From NCBI RefSeq assembly GCF_008629675.1, contig NZ_VWOX01000004.1, positions 62,001-126,000 on the forward strand: a stretch of 64,000 bases of DNA, written 5' to 3'. The position numbers and the translations under genes are program-made. The notes below the pieces were generated by a model that saw only the letters and a list, made by a program, of their open reading frames with translations, was not told where the DNA came from and did not search any database. Each line of letters begins with the position of its first letter. Position 1 is the stretch's first letter. Positions 41,852 to 49,684 of the stretch are shown one piece after another. The stretch comes from Roseiconus nitratireducens. Its GTDB lineage: Bacteria; Planctomycetota; Planctomycetia; Pirellulales; Pirellulaceae.

Positions 41852-44227
41852 TCAGTTCCTGGCAAGTTCGACAACGACTTCTCTCAGCTCACCCTCGAAG
41901 TTGAGAGGAGTCTGGTAATCGTAGGTCACCGGCGTGCCAGTGTCGGTGCCGATGTCCTGGTATTCGGACACAGAATACTTGAACGGGGTGGTCTTCTCGA
42001 TCGCCCCGGAGCCCACCGGCTTGCCGTCAACGGTCAGTGTTGCCGTGCCACTGCCACCCAACTTGTCACCGCCCTGGTACTCGAACGACATGCCCAGTTC
42101 ATGCTCACCGGCTTCGATCGGGGCATCGCTGGTAACGGAGTAATGTTCGATGTCGATGAAGTTGTGCGCTGCGTGGAGCTTGCCGTTCTGGAGGTAGAAC
42201 GCCCAGCCACCTGTGTTGCCCCCCTGGGTGAAGATCATGCCGTTGGCGCCGTCGTCGACCTTCACCTTCGCGGTGATACTGAAGGACTTGTTCTTCAGGT
42301 CAGGAGCGGAGGACTCCGGCAGCCCTGAGAGCGGACCACGGTATTCAAACCGGGACCGGCCACGGGCGAGGTTTGGCTTGCCGGTCAACTCGGCGCTGAA
42401 CCGCTCTGGCCCGCGCCAGTCGAGCGGCAACGCCTTGTTTGCCGAAGCCTGTGCCCACCACAACGCCTTGAGTTCTTCCAGCTTCTCCGGATTCTCCTTC
42501 GCTAGATTGTTAGCCTGAGAAAAATCCTCCTCGAGATTGTAAAGTTCCCACTCGGCGGCAAGCGGATCGAAGTCTTTGCGGTTGGGATTCCAGGGCTCGA
42601 ACGCCATCGAACCGGCCCACCAACCGTCCTTGTACATGCCGCGATTGGCGAACAACTCGAAGTACTGGCTGGTCCGGTGTTCCTCGGTGTCCGGGTTCGA
42701 GAGCGAAGCAAGAAAACTCTTGCCCTGGATCGGCGTCTGGGCCGTGCCGTTGACGCTGCGCGGTTCTTCGATCCCGGCGGCCTCCAGAATCGTCGGCGCG
42801 ACGTCGATCACATGCGTGAACTGGCTGCGGATCTGGCCTCCTTTGTCATAGCGGGCGGGCCATTTCATTAGCATGACGTTGCGCGTGCCGCCCAAGTGGC
42901 TGGCGACCTGTTTCGTCCACTGGAACGGCGTGTCCATCGCGTGTGCCCACGCCGCGGGAAAGTGGTTGAAGTGTTTCTCCGTTCCGATCTCGTCCAGATG
43001 AGGCAGGATGTCCTCAATCTTCATCTGGTAGCCGTTGAAAATCGCGTTTTCGTTCAACGTTCCGGGAAGTCCTCCCTCGGCCGACGAGCCGTTGTCGCCG
43101 ATGATGTAGATGACCAGCGTGTTGTCGGCATCCGGCAGGGTCGCCACGTAGTCGAGCACCCGCCCCACCTGCTGGTCAACGTGCAGACCGTACGCTGCAA
43201 AAACCTCCATCATGCGTGCGTAGACGCGTTTTTCGTCTTGGCTAAGAGCCTCCCATGCCGGCAGCCCCTCGGGTCGGGGAGTCAACTCGGCGTCCTCAGG
43301 CACGACCCCGAGTTCCTTCTGCCGCTGAAGAGTCTGCTCGCGGTAGGCGTCCCAACCATCGTCGTACTGGCCCGCAAACTGATCGATCAACTCCTGCGGC
43401 GCTTGGTGCGGGGCATGCGTCGCGGCCGGGGCGAGGTACGTGAACCAGGCCTTGTCCGGCTGGATCGCCTCGATCTCCTGCAGCCAGGCGATCGTTTTGT
43501 CGGCAAGATCCACGCTGAGGTAGTAGTCTTCAGCCTGTGGGGTGCCGATCGGCGTCTGGTTCTCGTAGAGATTGGGACGCACCTGATTCGTATCACCCGC
43601 CATGAAACCGTAGAAGTGGTCGAAGCCGAGCCCGTTCGGCCAGCGGTCAAAAGGCCCCATCTGGCTGGTCTCGTAGGCTGGCGTGTTGTGGTTCTTGCCG
43701 AACCAGGAGGTGATGTATCCGTTCTGCCGCAGGATCTCGGCAATTGTTGCGGTCTCCTTTGGGATGATGCCCGTGTAGCCGTCGTATCCCGTGGCGACTT
43801 CGGTGATATTGCCCGTTCCGGCGACATGGTGATTGCGCCCCGTCAGCAGGGCAGCCCGCGTGGGTGAACAGACGGCTGTGGTATGAAAACGGTTGTAGAA
43901 CACACCTTCTTTTGCCAGCTTTTCCATCGAAGGTGAAGGCACGCCCCCTCCCGACACTGAAAACTGACCGAACCCCACATCGTCCAACAGTATCAGGAGC
44001 ACGTTCGGGGCTCCCGCTGGTGCCATCATCGGTTTCGGGAATTGGGCAGGGTCCGAATCCTTGTAGGTTGTCCCGACGTTTCCGGTGAATTTTTGCTCGG
44101 CGTAAGGCAACACGGCCTGACGCTTCAAATCGGTGGGAGCAATGCCCTGTTGTGCAAGGGCAACTCCGGAAAGAATGTTCGTGACGAACAGGATACAAGT
44201 GGTGAGAACGATCGAGTGGAACTTCAT
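41852..44227 (-). CDS. Arylsulfatase, S1 family, with C-terminal LamG-like domain
   Basis: An exported sulfatase of 791 residues. Signal peptide MKFHSIVLTTCILFVTNILS (cleavage near ALA-QQ), metal site NVLLILLDDVGFG, and the classical active-site motif AVCSPTRAALLTGR (formylglycine Cys120). Further active-site blocks are SWFGKNHNTP, TYLAPAATHAPHQAP, and IIGDNGSSAEGGLPG. The length and the order of blocks match the large arylsulfatase branch related to Pseudomonas AtsA. The last 150 residues are a beta-sandwich resembling LamG/concanavalin folds (KSFSITAKVKVDDGANG, AHNFIDIEHYSVTS). ATG 44227 with GGAG upstream was chosen over the adjacent GTG 44230. The DUF1254 gene lies 122 bp upstream on the same strand. 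Confidence 0.94.
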   Translation of the reverse strand: MKFHSIVLTTCILFVTNILSGVALAQQGIAPTDLKRQAVLPYAEQKFTGNVGTTYKDSDPAQFPKPMMAPAGAPNVLLILLDDVGFGQFSVSGGGVPSPSMEKLAKEGVFYNRFHTTAVCSPTRAALLTGRNHHVAGTGNITEVATGYDGYTGIIPKETATIAEILRQNGYITSWFGKNHNTPAYETSQMGPFDRWPNGLGFDHFYGFMAGDTNQVRPNLYENQTPIGTPQAEDYYLSVDLADKTIAWLQEIEAIQPDKAWFTYLAPAATHAPHQAPQELIDQFAGQYDDGWDAYREQTLQRQKELGVVPEDAELTPRPEGLPAWEALSQDEKRVYARMMEVFAAYGLHVDQQVGRVLDYVATLPDADNTLVIYIIGDNGSSAEGGLPGTLNENAIFNGYQMKIEDILPHLDEIGTEKHFNHFPAAWAHAMDTPFQWTKQVASHLGGTRNVMLMKWPARYDKGGQIRSQFTHVIDVAPTILEAAGIEEPRSVNGTAQTPIQGKSFLASLSNPDTEEHRTSQYFELFANRGMYKDGWWAGSMAFEPWNPNRKDFDPLAAEWELYNLEEDFSQANNLAKENPEKLEELKALWWAQASANKALPLDWRGPERFSAELTGKPNLARGRSRFEYRGPLSGLPESSAPDLKNKSFSITAKVKVDDGANGMIFTQGGNTGGWAFYLQNGKLHAAHNFIDIEHYSVTSDAPIEAGEHELGMSFEYQGGDKLGGSGTATLTVDGKPVGSGAIEKTTPFKYSVSEYQDIGTDTGTPVTYDYQTPLNFEGELREVVVELARN

Positions 44228-44349
44228 CACGGAGATTCTCCAGCAGGTGTCAACAGCACGTCTTTTTTTGCTTCAGGATTGCGAAAGACTTGCGCACAAG
44301 TCGTTCGTTGGGAATTGCGTCTGAGTGCGCCCAAGCATTGTGATCCGGT

Positions 44350-45858
44350 TTACTCGGTCGATTCGATTGACGGTGGCGTCCAATCGCCATTGGTGATGGC
44401 CTCCTGCGGCCAGTAGGCGCGGATGTAGAGCGAAAAGTCTTCTTTCGGCGACGGCAGCCAGTTCGACTCCTTGTCACCACCGGGATGATCGGCTTGGACG
44501 TAGATCGTCAGGCTGCCATCCTCTCCGGTTTTCAGTTGCTTGTTCTTGGTACCCAACGAATACCGATTGAGTTTGTTGGGATTGAAAAAGTGCTGCGCGT
44601 TGTAAAGTGTGAGCGACCAGAACCCTTTCACGGGAGGCACGGCACCTTTCGGGAATGTCACCGTATAAGACTTGGATCCGTGTAGCCGCTGTCCTTCGCT
44701 GTCGAAATCCGCGCCAAAGTACATGGTTTCGTCCGGGACATTCGAAAACATGTTCCCTTTCGCCGTGGCGGTACGCTGGAAGTAGCCGAACCCAAAACGT
44801 GCGGCGTTCTTCTGCGTCCGCCATCCGTTCCCAGCTTCGACGCCGTTGTTGCGGAATTCGAACATCGGATTGATGATCTCGGCTTCGGTCGCAATCGCTG
44901 TATCGGTCAAGGCTTGCTGCAGCTTTGGGTCGTCCTTTGCCGCATCAAGCACAAACTTGATCGAGGCGTACAGCGCTTCCTCGCCGGGTAGCGCTGGGAC
45001 CTCGTCCAACACGGTCGGAAGAAGCGTGAAGAACTCTCTGGGCACTACCCACTGCGTTTCGCTGTCTCCACCAGCGTTCGGATTGGGAATCACGGGAGAT
45101 TCCGACCAATCCGTCTGCTGCATGCTGCCGGTGTAGTCGGCCAGCGGATAAGCCACCACCTGATCGATCAGCGGCTGAATTGCCTCGCGATCTTCGGGCG
45201 TGTCGTCCATAAAGATCCGCGGAAAGACCGCGCCCAGATTGGTCTGCGAGCGATAAACGGCCTTGATTCCCTCTGGCACATCCCCATCCCAACCTGGCCC
45301 AGCCAACAGGTACATGCCGGGCTTGGTACCGTACTGGATCCCCATTTCAGCAAACGAGTCAGAACGGTGATCGACGATTTGATAAACCCAGAATCTGTCG
45401 CCGAACTCGGGGACTTGAATCACCACGGCGTCGCGGTCGAACGCGAGAAAGCCGGCTCCGTAAACCACATCCTGGTTGGGAGACGTCACGAATCGCTGTT
45501 GGGGCGCGAGATAGTCCGACAACATGCTCAACCGATTGAGCGGCGCCACCGGCAGCACCCCGCCCAACAAGCCAGGTTCTGGTGCTTGAGCGAACAACGT
45601 CTGACGATTGTGCATGTTCACCAACGGCCAGCCCCAAATGTATGCCATTCGTCCGACCGCCGAAGCGTACTCCGGCGAAATCGGGGCACCGGTGACAGGC
45701 CGCGGCACGTCCTCGGCAGATTGCGGCGTTGGGACTTGACCGTCGGGTCGGGCGTCGGCATTCAGCGGCACTGGGACAGGACGGACAACCTGAGCATGCG
45801 AGCCGTTTGCAGAAGCAAGCAGGGCACCGATTGAGATAAGAATGACCTTCGTTTTCAT
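44350..45858 (-). CDS. Exported DUF1254/DUF1214 protein
   Basis: A 502-residue protein with signal peptide MKTKVILISIGALLASANGSHAQ, which selects ATG 45858 (GGAGGAC upstream). DUF1254 is first (GRMAYIWGWPLVNMHNRQTL, TSPNQDVVYGAGFLAFD, VPEFGDRFWVYQIVDHRSD). DUF1214 follows at the C-terminus (KNAARFGFGYFQRTA, KGFWSLTLYNAQHFFNPNKLNRYSLG, DHPGGDKESNWLPSP). The family is common in the periplasm of Proteobacteria and planctomycetes, often beside sulfatases; the biochemical role is not established. It lies between the two arylsulfatase genes on the same strand. A decayed copy of its 3' part is at 39713-40000. Confidence 0.93.
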   Translation of the reverse strand: MKTKVILISIGALLASANGSHAQVVRPVPVPLNADARPDGQVPTPQSAEDVPRPVTGAPISPEYASAVGRMAYIWGWPLVNMHNRQTLFAQAPEPGLLGGVLPVAPLNRLSMLSDYLAPQQRFVTSPNQDVVYGAGFLAFDRDAVVIQVPEFGDRFWVYQIVDHRSDSFAEMGIQYGTKPGMYLLAGPGWDGDVPEGIKAVYRSQTNLGAVFPRIFMDDTPEDREAIQPLIDQVVAYPLADYTGSMQQTDWSESPVIPNPNAGGDSETQWVVPREFFTLLPTVLDEVPALPGEEALYASIKFVLDAAKDDPKLQQALTDTAIATEAEIINPMFEFRNNGVEAGNGWRTQKNAARFGFGYFQRTATAKGNMFSNVPDETMYFGADFDSEGQRLHGSKSYTVTFPKGAVPPVKGFWSLTLYNAQHFFNPNKLNRYSLGTKNKQLKTGEDGSLTIYVQADHPGGDKESNWLPSPKEDFSLYIRAYWPQEAITNGDWTPPSIESTE

Positions 45859-45974
45859 AAGGGGAAATGTCCTCCGATTCAAACTATTCCGAGTGAGTCT
45901 GAGCTTCGGGCCGCCGAGGAATGGTTCCGACGGAACCACGCATTGGCCCAGCCCACCGAAACCAAGACATCCGC

Positions 45975-47495
45975 CTATTGCCGTGGGGTAAAACTGCCGC
46001 TCTCCTGGCGAGGCGGGAAATCCTTGAACGTCGCATTGAAGCTTCCCACGATGTCCTTGAGCGGGACCAACGCAAACATGTGCCGTACGAGCCAGTCGTC
46101 GTAGTAGGACGACTCTTCAGGGGCCGTCTCAAACGGGTCGGCTCGCAAATCGATAATCAGTGGAGCTTTCCGGGCTTCCTGGGCATGCAACCAGGCATCC
46201 ACGCCCTGACCCCGTTGCGTCGAAAAGTGGAACTTCCAGTTTTGGTAACGCACGGCGCCGAGCGAGCCATCGTCGACGAAAGCAAAGTAGCGATCGCGGG
46301 GGCTCGCCTCAGCCTCTTCTGTCAGGTAGGGAAGCAAGTTGTACCCGTCGATGTGCACCTTGAACGTCTTGTCGCCCGCCTGGTGTCCCTTGAGCAACTT
46401 CTCCTTGATGTCGGGCTCACCGGCAGCGGCGAGCAATGTCGGCAAACAGTCTTCGAGCGACATGATTTCGTTGGAGACGCGGCCGCCTTTGAACTTCGCC
46501 GGCCAGCTGATCAGAAACGGAACACGAATACCTCCTTCCCAGGTGGTCGCCTTCTCGCCACGGAACGGTGATGTGCCGCCATCCGGCCAGGAGAACTTCT
46601 CGGCTCCGTTGTCGGTCGTGTAGATCACAATCGTGTTGTCGGTAATACCGAGTTCGTCCAGCTTGTCGAGTAATTGCCCGACCATTCCGTCGTGCTCGAC
46701 CATGCCGTCGGCGTAGATGCCGCGCCCCGTCTTGCCGAACGACTCCTCCTTGAGGTGCGTGAAGATGTGCATCCGGGTCGAGTTGAACCAGCAGAAGAAA
46801 GGTTTGTCGGCCTGATGCTGGCGTTCGATGAAATCCAAGGTGGCGCCGAGAAACTCTTCGTCGACTGTTTCCATCCGTTCGCTGGTCAGGGGGCCGGTGT
46901 CCTCGATCTTGCCATCAGCGGATGACTTGATGACTCCCCGCGGTCCATACTTTTTGCGGAACTCGGGATCCTTCGGGTAGTCAGCGTTCTCCGGTTCTTC
47001 TTCGGCATTGAGGTGGTACAGATTACCGAAGAATTCATCAAAGCCGTGGTTGGTCGGCAGAAATTCATCGAGGTCCCCCAGGTGGTTCTTGCCGAATTGG
47101 CCGGTCGCGTAGCCATGCGGTTTGAGCAGTTCAGCGATCGTGGGATCTTCGGGCTGCAGGCCGATCGGATCACCGGGCATTCCGATTTTCAGCAACCCCG
47201 TCCGTTTGGGACATTGCCCGGTAATAAAGGCTGCTCGTCCAGCAGTGCAGCTTTGTTGTCCATAGAAGTCGGTAAAGCGGACACCGCTTTTCGCGATACG
47301 ATCAATGTTGGGCGTCTGGTAACCCATCATCCCGCTGTTGTAGCAGCTGGTGTTAAACCAGCCGATGTCGTCGCCCATGATCACGAGAATGTTGGGTTTG
47401 TCTTGTCCAGGCACCCCGGTGACCAACAACAGGACGATTACAAGCACTCGTAGCGGGGTGAGTCCAATCAGACTTAGGTTCAGGTGGTGCATCAT
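45975..47495 (-). CDS. Arylsulfatase, S1 family (CTAGR motif)
   Basis: A 506-residue sulfatase. MMHHLNLSLIGLTPLRVLVI is the signal region, cleaved near GVPG-QDK. NILVIMGDDIGWFNTSCYN is the metal site, and QQSCTAGRAAFITGQ carries the CxAxR form of the formylglycine motif at Cys83. GQFGKNHLGDLDEFLPTNHGFDEFFG and YTTDNGAEKFSWPDGGTSPFRGEKATTWEGGIRVP are standard blocks. GAGG just upstream of the ATGATG supports 47495; the 52-codon upstream extension in the same frame lies in the divergent promoter region. It is transcribed away from the AraC-type gene, with the DUF1254 gene 116 bp downstream. Confidence 0.94.
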   Translation of the reverse strand: MMHHLNLSLIGLTPLRVLVIVLLLVTGVPGQDKPNILVIMGDDIGWFNTSCYNSGMMGYQTPNIDRIAKSGVRFTDFYGQQSCTAGRAAFITGQCPKRTGLLKIGMPGDPIGLQPEDPTIAELLKPHGYATGQFGKNHLGDLDEFLPTNHGFDEFFGNLYHLNAEEEPENADYPKDPEFRKKYGPRGVIKSSADGKIEDTGPLTSERMETVDEEFLGATLDFIERQHQADKPFFCWFNSTRMHIFTHLKEESFGKTGRGIYADGMVEHDGMVGQLLDKLDELGITDNTIVIYTTDNGAEKFSWPDGGTSPFRGEKATTWEGGIRVPFLISWPAKFKGGRVSNEIMSLEDCLPTLLAAAGEPDIKEKLLKGHQAGDKTFKVHIDGYNLLPYLTEEAEASPRDRYFAFVDDGSLGAVRYQNWKFHFSTQRGQGVDAWLHAQEARKAPLIIDLRADPFETAPEESSYYDDWLVRHMFALVPLKDIVGSFNATFKDFPPRQESGSFTPRQ

Positions 47496-47583
47496 GTTTT
47501 CCTCACTAATACGACATTTAACATGGGTCAAATCGGGCGCACTCCGCGTGCTCGGACACTGCAGGAACGCTAGGGTGTTGTGC

Positions 47584-47613
47584 TTGATTGCGATCTGCTT
47601 CACTACGTAATAT
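47584..47613 (+). promoter_or_regulatory. Candidate sigma-70-type promoter for the AraC-type gene
   Basis: TTGATT (47584-47589), an 18-bp spacer, and TAATAT (47608-47613) closely fit a housekeeping promoter, leaving a 5' leader of about 50 bases before ATG 47669. The 173-bp gap must also hold the promoter for the divergent sulfatase gene; no confident site was found for it. Confidence 0.45.
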
Positions 47614-47668
47614 CGGCCAGTTACCTTATTATGCGGACATTCCGTCTGCAAACTGACGCAAGGGCCCC

Positions 47669-48643
47669 ATGCTCCATTCTGTGTTCACCGAATTCGAAGC
47701 CTATGCAGAGGTGATCCAGAACGCATCAATGGACATGCGTCTCCCATCGCTCCGAACGCCTCGGTGGGAGTTCATGCATGCCTCGGTCGGACGCATCCAC
47801 GTCCAGTACGCACTGGAGGGCGGCGGGAATATTGCCGAAGGCTGCACCTTCCGCGATGGCTGGGCGTTCTTTCAGCAGTCCGCACACGGGACTGACGGCT
47901 TGGCGAACGGGCGCCCCCTCGCGACGGATGAAGTTTTCGTGATCCCTCCCGGAGCAGACTTTTGCCTTGCCTGCAAGCCAAAACACGAGTGGGCTTCTGT
48001 CTTCATTCCCGCCTCCGACTTGTTCCAGCCGACGGATCCTTCCCGGCGAACGGATTTCCCCCTGCTAGATGAGCTGACAGGCGGTCAAGAGTCGGCGTTG
48101 CCGACACGACCATTTACGGTGAAGCCGTCGAACGGCTTGGCTCACACGTTCAAGTCGCTGGTCTGCGGATTTCTCTCCTCTGCCCGGCTCGAGCCTTCAA
48201 TCTTGTTCCCTTCAGCGGCCTCGCTGGCATTCCGAGAGGAACTGATTTCGACGATTCGCCGGATACTGCAATCGCCCAGATCACCGCATTGCAAGCACTT
48301 CGACCGCTGGCATGAGCAAACGACGTCGGCGATCCAGCTGGCTGCAACGCGTCCGGCGAACGCCTTGTCGTTGCCAACGTTGGCTCGGCTGATCCGAGTC
48401 CCTGAGCGAACGCTCCGGACGGCGTTCCAACGGCAATACGGTATTTCACCGGTCGAGTTCCTGCGAATCGACCGCCTTCACGAAGCCAGACGCATCCTGC
48501 GAACTGGCTGTCCAGATCAGACCTCCGTGACCAAGGTGGCGATCGCGCTAGGATTCTGGGACCTCGGACGTTTTGCGATTCGCTACCGAAGGTTGTTCGG
48601 AGAAAAGCCTTCCGTCACATTGCGAACAGCCGTTCGGCGTTGA
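47669..48643 (+). CDS. AraC-family transcriptional regulator
   Basis: A 324-residue regulator. The N-terminal half looks like a cupin-type sensing domain (HVQYALEGGGNIAEGCTFRD, EVFVIPPGADFCLAC). The C-terminal part, from about 220, has two helix-turn-helix motifs: LSLPTLARLIRVPERTLRTAFQRQYGISPVEFLRIDRLHEARRIL and VTKVAIALGFWDLGRFAIRYRRLFGEKPS, the AraC/XylS signature. It is divergent from the arylsulfatase gene, the usual position for a pathway-specific activator. The inducer is unknown. Confidence 0.9.
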   Translation: MLHSVFTEFEAYAEVIQNASMDMRLPSLRTPRWEFMHASVGRIHVQYALEGGGNIAEGCTFRDGWAFFQQSAHGTDGLANGRPLATDEVFVIPPGADFCLACKPKHEWASVFIPASDLFQPTDPSRRTDFPLLDELTGGQESALPTRPFTVKPSNGLAHTFKSLVCGFLSSARLEPSILFPSAASLAFREELISTIRRILQSPRSPHCKHFDRWHEQTTSAIQLAATRPANALSLPTLARLIRVPERTLRTAFQRQYGISPVEFLRIDRLHEARRILRTGCPDQTSVTKVAIALGFWDLGRFAIRYRRLFGEKPSVTLRTAVRR

Positions 48644-48826
48644 CCGGACGACGCCGACATGCATCCCAGTTTTTCTGGGAAACCGAGCACGTTGGATGTC
48701 ATGATCTGGACCACGAAACGAGACGACGTTGCAACTTGAGAAAACAACTGGCGAGCGCACGTCGCTGCATCGTCTCAGTCGCAAAGTTCTCAGTCGCAAA
48801 GTAAGGTACTGCCCATTCGAACCACG

Positions 48827-49207
48827 AAGGGTGCCACAGCGACGCTGATGCGCGGCTTCACTTCCGTTCGCGATGTCGGCGGGCCATCGTTCGGTCTCAA
48901 ACGGGCAATTGACGAGGGCTTGTTAGCGGGGCCTCGCATCTGGCCGGCGGGTGCGACCACCTCACAAACGTTTCAGGCCGTGCGCGAGCAGCTCATGAAA
49001 GGGGCAGGCCAAATCAGGGTGATGGCCGGGGATGGCGTCGCTTCCGACAACGATCCGATCGATGTTTCGCAATACACCGAAGACGAACTGAATGCGGCGG
49101 TGCAGGCCGCAGAGGCCTGAAATACCTACGTGACCGTCCACGCTTACACGCCGCCGGCGATCCAACAAGCGATTCGCGCGGGAGTCCGATGCATCGAGCA
49201 CGGGATG
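48827..49207 (+). pseudogene. Amidohydrolase (Xaa-Pro dipeptidase/imidazolonepropionase-like) remnant
   Basis: In one frame the DNA reads LMRGFTSVRDVGGPSFGLKR, AIDEGLLAGPRIWPAGATTS, KGAGQIRVMAGDGVASDNDP and VSQYTEDELNAAVQAAEA. It then meets TGA (49118-49120) and continues NTYVTVHAYTPPAIQQAIRA and GVRCIEHGM. In intact relatives as I remember them the stop position is a Trp codon (EAWNTYV), so TGG to TGA is the likely change. About 70 residues between SQTF and REQL are also missing compared with the family, and both ends are absent. Confidence 0.85.
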
Positions 49208-49684
49208 TCCGAAAGGTTTTCGGGACGGGCCCGTTTTACTCCGGCACCATTCAACAGTACCAAAACCGCGTCCCACGACGATGACCCGTCGGCATCAAAT
49301 TGCAAGCGGCATTGGCATGGACTCACACGGCGAGGCGACGTGCACCCTTCCGCGGAACTGACTCCTAAGCGATCGGCCCGACACGCCTCCGACTGGTCAT
49401 TCTTTCCAGCATCCTTCAATGAGTGCCCGTCGCGGTACCGCTGGGTATCGCGACAGGCATATCGAGAACGCTACGCGATGGGCCCCATACTGAGGTGATG
49501 GAACCCAAAGTCTCGAGCTGATGGTGGTGAACGCGGGCCGCGAGCCGTAAGTTGTACTGGCGTCCAGTTCACACCAACTCACCGAAAACAGCATCGGTGT
49601 CGGTTCGCTCAAGTCGCCAGTTAGAATACGAATTCAGAACGCAGACGATCGATTTGTATCCGACCGGATTTGGAGAATCTTTGC
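49208..49684. other. Non-coding stretch upstream of the PL11 lyase
   Basis: No gene was seen; some of it may be the scrambled remainder of the amidohydrolase copy. The right end carries the lyase leader with GGAGAA at 49672-49677. Confidence 0.4.

Noticed and set aside
47496..47651. 52-codon N-terminal extension of the CTAGR sulfatase
   Set aside because: It lies in the divergent promoter region; GAGG and the signal peptide fit ATG 47495.
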